From Paenibacillus sp. EZ-K15 (GTDB taxonomy: Bacteria; Bacillota; Bacilli; Paenibacillales; Paenibacillaceae): 64,000 bases of DNA. The notes beneath the pieces were generated by a model. It did no database searches. It was not told the DNA's origin and was given only the letters and a program-made list of their open reading frames with translations. Location of the stretch: contig NZ_PDHM01000027.1 in assembly GCF_002573715.1 (NCBI RefSeq), positions 82,034 through 146,033 of the forward strand, read 5' to 3'. The translations under genes were made by a program, and so were the position numbers. Below are positions 7,942 through 16,823 of this stretch, one piece after another. The stretch's first letter is position 1, and each line of letters opens with the position of its first letter.

Positions 7942-8847
7942 TTACGCCTTGATATTGCGGAAGCCTTCACCCAATACCTCATGGGCATTGCTAATGATGA
8001 CAAACGCATTCGGGTCCACCGATTGCACCACCGTTTTCAGACGGGGAATTTCACTTTGTCCGACTACGACCATCAGAACTGTCCGGTGTTCACCCGTATA
8101 GCCGCCCTCTGCGGTCAGCTTGGTTAATCCACGGTCGAGATCCTCGAGAATGGCCTTCGTTATCGGCTCCGTATGATCGGATATAATGTAAGCCACCTTG
8201 GTGAAGCTAAAGCCCAGCTCAATGGCATCAATCACTTTGCCTGTCACGTACAGTCCAATGAGTGCATACAACGCCTGCTCCAGCGACAGCACGAGGGCTG
8301 CCGAAGAGATCACAATCGCGTCCAAGAGCACGACACAGAGGGAAAAGCTGAGGCCGCTGTATTTTTGCAGGAGCTGGGCCACGATGGTCAATCCACCGGT
8401 TGAACCCCTACCGCGATAGACCAGCCCCATCCCGATTCCGACGCCGATCCCGCCATAGATGGAAGCTAAGAGGGGATTGGAGGTTGGAATCGGCCAGTCC
8501 TTGGTCAAAAAGACGAACAACGGCAAAATCACGCTTCCCAGCAGGGAACGGATGCCGTAATCGCGTCCAAGCAACCAGAAGCCCAGCACAAACAAGGGGA
8601 TATTCAGCGCCCACTGCGTAAAGGCCGGTTCAATGCCGAGCCATGCTTGCGCAAGAACGGACAATCCGGACACACCGCCTGAGGCGATGTGGTTGGGCAG
8701 GAAAAACAGATTAAATGACAGCGCCATAATAAAGGAGCCGATGATGATAAAAACGGTGTCCACCGTCTGTCGAAGGGGACCGTTGATCGGAATCAGGGGT
8801 TCTCTTTTCCTTTTGTTAATCGATGGATTACCAGCGGATTGCGCCAT
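7942..8847 (-). CDS. YitT-family membrane protein (DUF161/DUF2179)
   Basis: Polytopic membrane protein of unknown function. Five to six hydrophobic segments fill residues 30-215 (for example FIIIGSFIMALSFNLFFLP and ALYALIGLYVTGKVIDAI), including the family's LPNHIASGGVSGL motif. A soluble C-terminal DUF2179 domain (about 220-300) carries GYTGEHRTVLMVVVGQSEI. 301 residues, normal for the family. Only 26 nt separate its start from the prfB stop, so it may be co-transcribed downstream of prfB. The family contains many paralogues, so I give no symbol. Confidence 0.92.
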   Translation of the reverse strand: MAQSAGNPSINKRKREPLIPINGPLRQTVDTVFIIIGSFIMALSFNLFFLPNHIASGGVSGLSVLAQAWLGIEPAFTQWALNIPLFVLGFWLLGRDYGIRSLLGSVILPLFVFLTKDWPIPTSNPLLASIYGGIGVGIGMGLVYRGRGSTGGLTIVAQLLQKYSGLSFSLCVVLLDAIVISSAALVLSLEQALYALIGLYVTGKVIDAIELGFSFTKVAYIISDHTEPITKAILEDLDRGLTKLTAEGGYTGEHRTVLMVVVGQSEIPRLKTVVQSVDPNAFVIISNAHEVLGEGFRNIKA

Positions 8848-8873
8848 AGCTCTTCAAATCTCTCCTCAACGTC

Positions 8874-9987
8874 CTACTCGACTTCCAGCTTGATCTGACT
8901 GCGCAAATATCCATCGATAAAAGCATCCAGATCCCCGTCCATGACGGCTCCTATATTACCGGTCTCCACCTGTGTACGATGGTCTTTCACCATGCTGTAC
9001 GGATGGAATACATACGAGCGGATCTGGCTGCCCCATGCGATGTCGGACTGCTCGCCGCGGATTTCCGCCAATTCCCTCTGCTGCTCTTCGATCTTACGTT
9101 CATAGAGCTTGGAACGAAGCATGGTCATCGCACGCTCACGGTTCTTTATCTGGGACCGTTCATTCTGACAGGTTACAACCACTCCTGTTGGCAAGTGGGT
9201 GATCCGTACGGCCGAGTCCGTCGTATTGATATGCTGACCACCGGCACCGCTCGCACGGTAAGTATCAATCTTCAGGTCCTCCGTGCGGATGTCCAGTTCA
9301 ATCTCATCGTTAATCTCAGGAACGACGTCACAGGACACAAATGAGGTATGGCGACGGCCGGAAGAATCGAACGGGGAGATCCGAACCAGGCGATGCACCC
9401 CTTTTTCAGCCTTCAAATACCCATAAGCATTGTAGCCCTTAATGAGCAGTGTCACGCTCTTGATTCCCGCTTCATCCCCGGGCAGGTAATCCAGCGTCTC
9501 CACCTTGAAGCCGCGTTTCTCCGCCCAACGCGTATACATGCGATGCAGCATTTGGCCCCAGTCCTGAGACTCGGTTCCCCCCGCGCCCGGATGCAGCTCA
9601 AGGATGGCATTCATTTTATCGTAAGGCTGGTTCAACAGCAGTTGGAGTTCAAACTCTTCTACACGTCCAACCAGGTCCTTGATCGTTTCTCCGATTTCTC
9701 CTGCAAGGGAGTCATCGCCTTCTTCATCCGCCAGCTCGATCATCACGACGGCATCATCGTAATCCACCTGCAGCTTCTGATAGTGATCCACCGATGACTT
9801 CACGGCATTCATCTCGGTAATAAGCGCCTGAGCCTTCTCATTGTCATCCCAGAAATCCGGAGCTGCCATCTTCTCCTCAAAATTCTCAATCATCTCCTGC
9901 TTTAAACTTAAGTCAAAGAGACCCCCTAAGATTGGTTAGTTTCTTGCTGATTTCACGCAGGTCCTGCTTCACACTTGGATCGATCAT
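8874..9987 (-). CDS. prfB: Peptide chain release factor 2, with programmed +1 frameshift
   Basis: Terminates translation at UAA and UGA. The gene is in two frames: codons 1-24 from the ATG at 9987 (MIDPSVKQDL...) end in CTT TGA with TGA at 9913-9915, and the rest continues in the +1 frame (GAC TTA ...). The shift site has the classic layout, an internal Shine-Dalgarno-like AGGGGG just before CTTTGAC. The product is about 370 residues. SPF anticodon motif near 204-206 and peptidyl-hydrolase GGQ at 249-251. The stop read in frame 1 is RF2's own substrate, so the shift is autoregulatory. AAAGGAC precedes the start. An automated caller would start it late, at 9893. Confidence 0.97.
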
Positions 9988-10369
9988 GAGTCCTCGTCCT
10001 TTCTTATCTACACGTAATAATTTCAGTATACCCTCTCCTGCATGAAAAACGTTCCATTTAAGAGAAAATCCACGTCACATCGCTTCACAAAATATTTCAC
10101 TGTTTATTCAGATAAACTCCCTTAAACGCAGCAATGATTTCGAATCACGGTGGAATAGACCACAGTCACCCGGTTCATCTGCCGCTCTTAAGGGAGTTGA
10201 AAAGTTTGCGCCCGTAACCTGGACGGGCTATATGAGGATGATCGAATTTTACAGAGATGCTGATCAAATTCGATCATCACAAGAAAAATATCCTCTAAAC
10301 GCGGTCTTGCTTCTGTGAAAGCACGTCGATAGATGCTTTTCTTCTATTCATCGCACTTGGCTAGATCGC
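9988..10369. other. secA-prfB spacer, hairpin rich
   Basis: 382 bp without a supported gene. It contains, in order, an 11-bp inverted repeat AACTCCCTTAA / TTAAGGGAGTT with a loop of about 60 nt (10124-10198), GCCCGT / ACGGGC (10210-10228), the element copy B (10237-10316), and AAAGCA / TGCTTT just after secA. No clear terminator with a long U-tract was found for secA. Confidence 0.55.
10237..10316 (-). repeat. Dispersed element family 1, copy B
   Basis: On the minus strand TTCACAGAAGCAAGACCGCG, then TTTAGAG and ATTTTTCTT, followed by a perfect 13-bp hairpin (GATGATCGAATTT at 10237-10249 with AAATTCGATCATC at 10266-10278). The conserved part matches copy A. Confidence 0.65.
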
Positions 10370-12883
10370 TTAAGCGTTCTGTCCATGGCAGTGCTTATAC
10401 TTCTTGCCGCTGCCGCAAGGGCATGCATCATTCCGGCCGATCTGTTCAGCCACTTGGACCGGACGCTTCTCGGCAGGTTCGCTGCTGCTGTTCGTGGAGA
10501 CTTTATTCTCGTCCACAACTGCTTGACGCTCCTGATTTGTCGCGATTTGGGCCTTCATGATGTACGTCGCCACTTCTTCCTGGATCGTCGCGATCATGGC
10601 ATTAAACATCTCGAAGCCTTCGAATTGGTATTCGCGAAGCGGATCGGTACCGCCGTATGCACGGAGGTGGATACCTTGACGCAGCTGGTCCATCGCATCG
10701 ATATGATCCATCCACTTACTGTCCACCGAACGCAGCACGATAACTTTTTCGAACTCGCGTACCATTTCTTCGCCGATGGCTTGCTCACGCTCTTCGTACT
10801 TCTTCATCACGAGCTCGAAGATATACTCGGTAATCTCTTCGGCTTCTTTGCCCCACAGATCTTCGCGAGTGACGGAACCTTCGTCCAGCAGCTTGCTGTT
10901 GACGTAGTCTGCCACTTCTTGCAGTTCCCAGTTCTCCGGAATATCATCGCTGCAGTGAGCCTGCACAACACGATCAATGACCGGCTTAATCATCTCTACA
11001 ACGATTTGCTTAATGTCTTGGGACTCCAAGATCTCGCGGCGCTGTTTGTAGATGATCTCACGCTGTTGGTTCATGACGTCATCATATTGGAGAACAACTT
11101 TACGCATATCGAAGTTGTTGCCTTCTACCCGCTTCTGCGCGGATTCAACCGCACGGGTAATCATTTTACTCTCGATCGGCTGATCTTCTTCAAAACCAAG
11201 ACGATCCATCATATTCAGCACGTTGTCTGTACCAAAACGTTTCATCAGCTCATCACCGAGGGACAGGTAGAACTGAGTTGACCCCGGGTCACCCTGACGA
11301 CCGGCACGACCACGCAACTGGTTATCGATCCGGCGCGATTCGTGACGTTCTGTACCGATAATGTGAAGTCCGCCAATATCCTGTACGCCTTCACCAAGCA
11401 AAATATCCGTACCGCGTCCCGCCATATTCGTCGCGATCGTTACCGATCCCGGCTGACCGGCGCGTGAGATGATTTCCGCTTCCTCCGCATGGTACTTCGC
11501 ATTCAGAACTTTATGCTGGACGCCTTTGCGCTTCAGCAGTTCCGATAAACGCTCGGAGTTCTCAATGGAAACTGTACCTACCAGAATTGGCTGGTTCTTT
11601 TTGTGACGTTCTACGATCTCCGCTACAACCGCCTTAAACTTGCCCTCTTCGCTCTTGTAAACCACATCCGGCATGTCGACACGCTGATTCGGTTTGTTCG
11701 TAGGAATTTGAAGCACTTCAAGGCCATAAATCTTCTTGAATTCTTCTTCCTCGGTTTTCGCCGTACCGGTCATACCTGCCAGCTTGCGATACATCCGGAA
11801 GTAGTTCTGGAAGGTGATCGTTGCCAGGGTCATGCTCTCGTTCTGAACCTCGATGCCTTCCTTCGCTTCAATCGCCTGGTGAAGACCGTCGCTATAACGG
11901 CGTCCAGCCATCAGACGTCCCGTGAATTCGTCAACGATAACCACTTCGTCGTCGGTAACAACGTAATCCACATCGCGGCGCATAATCACGTTCGCTTTCA
12001 GCGCTTGTACAATGTGGTGGTTCAATGTTACGTGGTTATGGTCATACAGGTTGTCGATACCGAAGGAACGCTCCGCTAGTGCCACGCCTTTTTCGGTTAA
12101 GGCCACGGATTTGACCTTAATGTCTACCGTATAATCCTCTTCCGCAGTCAGACGCTTTACAAAGCGGTCTGCTGCAAAATACAGCTCCGTCGATTTCTGA
12201 GCTTGTCCCGAGATGATGAGCGGCGTACGCGCTTCGTCAACCAGGATGGAGTCCACTTCATCAATGATACAGAAATAGAGCGGACGCTGAACCATCTGCT
12301 CTTTGTAGAGGACCATGTTGTCCCGCAGATAGTCAAAGCCGAACTCATTGTTCGTACCATACGTAATATCGCAAGCATACGCTTGCTGTTTATCCGGGTG
12401 TTCCATACCGCTCAGGTTAACCCCGACCGTCATTCCCAGGAAATTATATATTTGCGCCATCTCTTGGCTGTCACGCTGCGCCAGATAATCATTGACCGTT
12501 ACAACGTGAACACCTTTGCCAAGCAGGGCATTTAAGTAAACCGGCAGCGTACCTACAAGGGTCTTACCTTCACCGGTCTTCATCTCTGCAATTCTGCCTT
12601 CGTGGAGGGCCATTCCTCCGATCAGCTGCACGTCATAGTGACGCTTGCCGAGTGTCCGTCTGGAAGCTTCACGGACTGTCGCAAACGCTTCAGGAAGCAA
12701 TTCCTCCAGCGTCTCACCTTTCTCGATCCGCGCACGGAACTCTTCGGTTTTGGCTTTCAGCTGCTCATCGGAGAGCTTCTCAAAATCCGGTTCCAGTTTG
12801 TTGATTACATCGACCGTCTTCATGAGACGTTTGACATCACGCTCGTTGGTGTCGCCGAAAATCTTTTTGACAAGTCCTAGCAT
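10370..12883 (-). CDS. secA: Preprotein translocase ATPase SecA
   Basis: Motor that drives unfolded preproteins through SecYEG. N-terminal MLGLVKKIFG, Walker A GEGKT at 104-108 in MKTGEGKTLVG, Walker B IIDEVDSILVDEA, the VTVNDYLAQRD segment, the TNMAGRGTDI helicase motif, and a C-terminal zinc-binding CPCGSGKKYKHCH tail. The frame extends upstream to a TTG at 12937, but the ATG at 12883 has AAAGGGG 6 nt upstream and gives 837 residues, the normal size. The many Sec substrates in the window (S-layer, VWA and SLH proteins) would depend on it. Confidence 0.98.
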   Translation of the reverse strand: MLGLVKKIFGDTNERDVKRLMKTVDVINKLEPDFEKLSDEQLKAKTEEFRARIEKGETLEELLPEAFATVREASRRTLGKRHYDVQLIGGMALHEGRIAEMKTGEGKTLVGTLPVYLNALLGKGVHVVTVNDYLAQRDSQEMAQIYNFLGMTVGVNLSGMEHPDKQQAYACDITYGTNNEFGFDYLRDNMVLYKEQMVQRPLYFCIIDEVDSILVDEARTPLIISGQAQKSTELYFAADRFVKRLTAEEDYTVDIKVKSVALTEKGVALAERSFGIDNLYDHNHVTLNHHIVQALKANVIMRRDVDYVVTDDEVVIVDEFTGRLMAGRRYSDGLHQAIEAKEGIEVQNESMTLATITFQNYFRMYRKLAGMTGTAKTEEEEFKKIYGLEVLQIPTNKPNQRVDMPDVVYKSEEGKFKAVVAEIVERHKKNQPILVGTVSIENSERLSELLKRKGVQHKVLNAKYHAEEAEIISRAGQPGSVTIATNMAGRGTDILLGEGVQDIGGLHIIGTERHESRRIDNQLRGRAGRQGDPGSTQFYLSLGDELMKRFGTDNVLNMMDRLGFEEDQPIESKMITRAVESAQKRVEGNNFDMRKVVLQYDDVMNQQREIIYKQRREILESQDIKQIVVEMIKPVIDRVVQAHCSDDIPENWELQEVADYVNSKLLDEGSVTREDLWGKEAEEITEYIFELVMKKYEEREQAIGEEMVREFEKVIVLRSVDSKWMDHIDAMDQLRQGIHLRAYGGTDPLREYQFEGFEMFNAMIATIQEEVATYIMKAQIATNQERQAVVDENKVSTNSSSEPAEKRPVQVAEQIGRNDACPCGSGKKYKHCHGQNA

Positions 12884-13032
12884 GGTTAACCCCTTTCGTG
12901 CAAAACAAGTGATAGAATCAACTTCATTAAATGCCAAAGGGTTAAATGATGAAATCGATTCATTGATTCCTTATGATGGTCCCATTTCATGCAGGCTAAA
13001 AAGCCCGTCCCATAAAATGAGGGTTTGCATAA

Positions 13033-13061
13033 ATTGTAACAGTTTGTAAGGGATGCCGCAA
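13033..13061 (-). promoter_or_regulatory. Candidate secA promoter
   Basis: Minus strand TTGCGG, 17 bp, TACAAT, about 150 nt before the secA start. The -35 matches only its TTG. Confidence 0.4.
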
Positions 13062-13475
13062 CAATATGTGCTATCACAAGAGATGTCTGTTACGTGAAGC
13101 CCTACTCTATGAGACGCTGGAAGGCTCAAAAAAGTTGCGTCGAGCATTTGTCCAGCGTTAAACAATGGAATTATATTCATTTCACAAACAAAACATCACA
13201 TCTAAATAGGTGTGAAATATTCATCTCCCATTGTCCAGAAATAACAAAGACTCCGCCCCGGTGATGCTCTTCAATCATGGCTAACCGAACGCGAATCCCC
13301 TTATATAGGAAGTCCTTAAGACGTTATACCTGAAGCTATTTAAGAAACGGCCCCGAAGTCCGCTATGAGTCATCTCATCAAAATAATGGTTGCACTATTC
13401 AGCATACTCCGATGGTTTACCATCAAATACCACCATCTTTACGATGCCTACCGCATCAAAAACGTATATATCCAA

Positions 13476-13511
13476 ATAAAGAGCCCCACCCGCTTACACG
13501 GATGAAGGCTC
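13476..13511 (-). terminator. Likely terminator after hpf
   Basis: GAGCC...CCG...CGG...GGCTC stem on the minus strand followed by TTTATTTG, about 87 nt past the hpf stop. Confidence 0.5.
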
Positions 13512-13597
13512 ATCTTACATTTCAATTTCATTTCACCATTTTAAAATTCGAATCAGGTCCAGCTACTTCTGCATTCCGCTTGGAATGCCGCTTAAGC

Positions 13598-14164
13598 TTA
13601 ATCCCGCTCGATCAATCCGTACTTGCCGTCATCACGCTTGTAAACGACATTTACTTCTTGTGTGTCAATGTTGGAAAATACGAAGAAATTATGGCCTACC
13701 ATGTTCATCTGCAGGATCGCTTCTTCCACGTCCATCGGCTTCATGGTAAAACGTTTCGTACGGACAACTTCGTAACTGTCATCGTCATACTCGACTTGCT
13801 CTGCCTCCATCTGACTGGTTGCCGCTGCTCCGTTCGTCGCAATGAGCGTTTTCAATCCGCCCTCTTGTCTGATCTTACGGTTCAGCTTGGTTTTGTGCTT
13901 GCGAATCTGACGTTCCAACTTGTCCACAACAGCGTCAATGGAAGCGTACATATCGTCGCTTCGGTCTTCCGCACGCAGTACCACGCCTGTGAGCGGAATG
14001 GTCACTTCCACTGTGTGCAATCCTCGAATGACATTCAGTGTGACATATCCTTCAGAGGTGGGGGGTGCATCAAAATACTTATCTAGCCTGCTGAGCTTCT
14101 TGTCAACATAGTCCTTCAAAGCATCGGTCACTTCAATTTGTTGACCTCGGATAGTGAATTGCAT
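13598..14164 (-). CDS. hpf: Long-form ribosome hibernation promoting factor
   Basis: Binds idle 30S subunits and dimerises them into 100S ribosomes in stationary phase. The N-terminal S30AE/sigma-54-modulation domain (MQFTIRGQQIEVTDALKDYV..., about 1-100) and the C-terminal dimerisation domain (VVRTKRFTMKPMDVEEAILQM...) are both present, which defines the long form. An AAGGAGGAGTGCCC sequence before the ATG at 14164 decides the start against an upstream frame that begins at 14266; this gives 188 residues. Placement just upstream of secA is the usual Bacillales arrangement. Confidence 0.96.
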   Translation of the reverse strand: MQFTIRGQQIEVTDALKDYVDKKLSRLDKYFDAPPTSEGYVTLNVIRGLHTVEVTIPLTGVVLRAEDRSDDMYASIDAVVDKLERQIRKHKTKLNRKIRQEGGLKTLIATNGAAATSQMEAEQVEYDDDSYEVVRTKRFTMKPMDVEEAILQMNMVGHNFFVFSNIDTQEVNVVYKRDDGKYGLIERD

Positions 14165-14267
14165 TGGGCACTCCTCCTTTGCACCTTCATTATAGCATTT
14201 TGTTAAGGCTATGTAAAAAGTCAGAATTGTGAATTTTAGCACAATATTTTTCAGGGAACGACGCACA

Positions 14268-14296
14268 GAAAAAGACTCCGGACGAACCGGAGTCTT
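14268..14296 (-). terminator. Terminator after csp
   Basis: Perfect 10-bp stem AAGACTCCGG / CCGGAGTCTT with a 5-nt loop, followed by TTTTTCT on the minus strand, between csp and hpf. Confidence 0.9.
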
Positions 14297-14361
14297 GGGC
14301 TAGCGAATCTCGAATTGTTAACCATCTATACCGTTTATGTAGGTCGGCTGTGCCGGGATGA

Positions 14362-14559
14362 TTATAATTTGATTACGTTAGCTGCTTGCGGGCCACGAGC
14401 GCCTTCAACGATCTCGAATTCTACGGATTGTCCTTCTTCCAGAGTCTTGAAGCCCTCGGATTGGATCGCGGAGAAGTGTACGAATACGTCGCCGCCGTCC
14501 TCAGTCTCGATGAAGCCATAACCTTTCTCTGCGTTGAACCATTTCACTTTACCTTGCAT
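14362..14559 (-). CDS. Cold shock protein, CspA/CspB family
   Basis: Small single-stranded nucleic acid binding protein that melts mRNA structure in the cold. 65 residues with RNP1 (KGYGFIE) and RNP2 (VFVHF) of the cold-shock beta-barrel, and the typical start MQGKVKWFNAEKGYGF. Monocistronic, with its own near-consensus promoter (14617-14645) and a strong terminator. Which csp paralogue it is cannot be told from one window. Confidence 0.96.
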   Translation of the reverse strand: MQGKVKWFNAEKGYGFIETEDGGDVFVHFSAIQSEGFKTLEEGQSVEFEIVEGARGPQAANVIKL

Positions 14560-14878
14560 GCACTAACATTCCCTTCATTGTCAAATAAAGTGTGACACTA
14601 ATTGTCCACATTTCCGACTATAGCACCCGCCTTATCCACTGTCAATTACTAAAGAAAAGGTTTTCTTTTGCAAAAAAACCTGAAAAATGTCGACTTGGCT
14701 TTATGACTGAATTGGCGGGAGAAAATAGTTTGCGGACAAAATAGGTTTATGGTTATTTACCCAGGGAGGGAGGGGGTGAAACAGGGTGCAAACCTATTAT
14801 GCAAATGATTACTGTCTCAAAATATTGCGTACTAGAATGGCCCGATTTATTCAACGCTGTCATTAGTTTAACTTCCTA
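14560..14878. other. Spacer upstream of csp
   Basis: 319 bp: the csp leader and promoter, an AAAGAAAA / TTTTCTTT palindrome (about 14652-14669), and the region downstream of the glycosyltransferase gene, where I see no convincing terminator and no gene. Confidence 0.55.
14617..14645 (-). promoter_or_regulatory. csp promoter (sigma-A)
   Basis: Perfect TTGACA, 17-bp spacer, TATAGT on the minus strand. It implies a leader of about 50 nt. Confidence 0.85.
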
Positions 14879-16615
14879 CTAATTGTTTATAGCGTGAAAG
14901 AGATTATTGTAGCTTTTAGAATCTAACTTCTTCAGTATATCTTTAAAAGGAGAGGCTTCCTCCTTCTCACCAATAAACTCAAGGAAATATGCAATATTAT
15001 ACACTACTTCTTTATTCTCTAAATCAAGCTGATACGCCTTATCGAAATACGGAAGCACTTCCTCATAGTTCCCCATTTGAAAATGAACCACGCCAAGAGT
15101 ATTCAATAATTCAACCTTAAGGGCAATATCTGAAATGTACGTAATCTTATCTATTAGTTTCTCTGATGTAAAACTTTTTACTTTCTCAAATATAACTTGC
15201 GGCTCATTCTGGTCATCAAGCAATTTTTCCAAAACATCATGCGCCGGGTCCTTTTCCAACATAGCAATATATTGATAGGTTTTGAATTGCTCTCTTCTTT
15301 CCTGGCTTCCCATTGCAGCAAATTGATTAACGATGATTTCTGATTCCTTTGTTTCTGTCAGAGTCGAACCACTCATATTTTTAATCTCGTAACCTGTTGT
15401 AATCGCCATTTTGTAGATCTCTTTCAAGGTAAAAAACCTTAAATGCGTCTTATCTAAAATACCAGATTCCTCATACTCCCAAGTTCCCATAATCAACTTA
15501 CTGATTACACTATAATGCATGATGTTAGGGAGACTCATTAGAATTTTCCCTTCTGGTTTCAGATGCCTTCTTATGTTCTTTAAAGCTGCCCATGGATCAC
15601 TCATATGCTCCAAGACATCTGCGAAAATAACGTAATCAAAATACTCTTCAGGATACGACAAACTATCCTTTTCCACGTCCGCCTCAACCATATCCGCAAT
15701 CAAAGATGCAATAGCGGCACTATATTTATTTAGCTCAATCCCATATAATCTACTGTTTTTATATACATTCTTGATACCTAGCAAAGTCCCTCCACACGCG
15801 CAGCCTACTTCTAAAATGCGAAGAGAGGCGTCAACTGGAGCCTTGATCATTTCTAACAGTTCAGTTCTGACATGCTGAGAATAAGTGGCGTCAAACCCCC
15901 ACTTTTTTTGAAACTTTTGCTTATTCTTGTTTAGAAGTTGTTGATATCTTAGATCTTGCCCACGACCTTTAAATGAAACACTGCCATAATGATGAATAAA
16001 TGTATCTTTGCATAACAGCAACTTAAACCCTGCTTGCCGGATTCTAATTGAGTAATCGTCATCTTCGTAATTACCTGGAGTAAAGAGCTCATCAAGGAGA
16101 CCAACTTTTTGAATTACGCTCCTCCTTATTAAAAGACAGAAGCCAACCAATTTTAATCTCGCCTCCCATTTGCTAGGATTAAGAGAGTTGAAGTTCATTG
16201 CGTAATTTTGCATTTCATAAAGTGTACTGTAATTTGTCGGCACTGTCTGATTGTATGAACACCTATTTGTTACACAACTTACAGCCCCGATTGTTTCCTC
16301 ACTATATAAAGCTGAGAGCATATTTTTCAACCAGTTTTCTGTAACAACCACATCATTATTTAGTAAAAGTATGTTGTCCCCACTTGCTGCTTCTATCCCC
16401 TGATTACAGCCCTTGGGAAATCCCAAATTCTCTTCATTTAAGATCATTTTAATATCTTTTTGTTCTTGTAGCCACTCTCTTGTGGAATCGTCAGACGCAT
16501 TATCGACAATGATAATTTCATAACTTTCAGGCTTCGTATATGTGCGAATGCTTTCAATACATTCCTTAGTGTATTCCAATTGATTAAAGGTCAATATGAC
16601 TATACTTGTTAACAT
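14879..16615 (-). CDS. Glycosyltransferase (GT2)-methyltransferase-TPR fusion
   Basis: Three modules in 578 residues. Residues 1-240 are a GT2 glycosyltransferase (TSIVILTFNQLEYTKECIESI, VDNASDDST, LLLNNDVV as the metal-binding DXD-like site, GNYEDDDYSIRIRQAG). Residues 265-430 are a class I SAM methyltransferase (ILEVGCACGGTLLGI, VIFADVLEHMSDPW). The C-terminus has TPR-like repeats (LGVVHFQMGNYEEVLPYFDKAYQLD). It would transfer and methylate a sugar on a protein or glycan. Lying at the end of the flagellin cluster and beside a second GT2 gene, it may decorate flagellin or the VWA protein (inference). The DNA is distinctly more AT-rich than the csp-hpf-secA side. Confidence 0.85.
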   Translation of the reverse strand: MLTSIVILTFNQLEYTKECIESIRTYTKPESYEIIIVDNASDDSTREWLQEQKDIKMILNEENLGFPKGCNQGIEAASGDNILLLNNDVVVTENWLKNMLSALYSEETIGAVSCVTNRCSYNQTVPTNYSTLYEMQNYAMNFNSLNPSKWEARLKLVGFCLLIRRSVIQKVGLLDELFTPGNYEDDDYSIRIRQAGFKLLLCKDTFIHHYGSVSFKGRGQDLRYQQLLNKNKQKFQKKWGFDATYSQHVRTELLEMIKAPVDASLRILEVGCACGGTLLGIKNVYKNSRLYGIELNKYSAAIASLIADMVEADVEKDSLSYPEEYFDYVIFADVLEHMSDPWAALKNIRRHLKPEGKILMSLPNIMHYSVISKLIMGTWEYEESGILDKTHLRFFTLKEIYKMAITTGYEIKNMSGSTLTETKESEIIVNQFAAMGSQERREQFKTYQYIAMLEKDPAHDVLEKLLDDQNEPQVIFEKVKSFTSEKLIDKITYISDIALKVELLNTLGVVHFQMGNYEEVLPYFDKAYQLDLENKEVVYNIAYFLEFIGEKEEASPFKDILKKLDSKSYNNLFHAINN

Positions 16616-16632
16616 GGCTCCTCCTAGAGAAC

Positions 16633-16660
16633 ATTATAATCTGCATGCTTTTATATTGAA
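16633..16660 (-). promoter_or_regulatory. Candidate promoter for the GT-methyltransferase gene
   Basis: Minus strand TTCAAT, 16 bp, TATAAT, followed by AGGAGGAGCC before the ATG at 16615. The -35 is weak. It lies after the VWA gene's terminator, so the gene needs its own promoter. Confidence 0.35.
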
Positions 16661-16751
16661 CTAGTACTGCTTCTCTAGCTATATATAATTAATCGGTATA
16701 ATTCCTTTAAATGTTAGAGACGTCCGTAACTGGACTATTGGAATATTCAAT

Positions 16752-16795
16752 AAAAAAAGCTGCCTCTAAGTCAATTGCTTGACTTTTGAGACAGC
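16752..16795 (-). terminator. Terminator after the VWA/IPT gene
   Basis: Long stem GCTGtCTC..AAGTCAA / TTGACTT..GAGgCAGC with a 4-nt loop, then TTTTTTT on the minus strand. Confidence 0.85.
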
Positions 16796-16823
16796 CATCA
16801 TGATTAGCAAATAATGCTAACCT

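Larger units (their letters stand above)
12884..13597. other. hpf-secA spacer
   Basis: 714 bp. The minus strand shows a weak terminator for hpf (13476-13511) and a candidate secA promoter (13033-13061). An 8-bp inverted repeat ACGCTGGA / TCCAGCGT (13114-13158) encloses about 29 nt. A 69-codon minus ORF (13180-12971) has no ribosome site and unconvincing composition. I see no gene here. Confidence 0.55.

Noticed and set aside
8874..9987. prfB as a frameshifted pseudogene
   Set aside because: The frameshift has the conserved RF2 programmed-shift signals and the rest of the protein is intact.
12971..13180. 69-codon minus-strand open frame upstream of secA
   Set aside because: No ribosome site, no domain, unconvincing composition.
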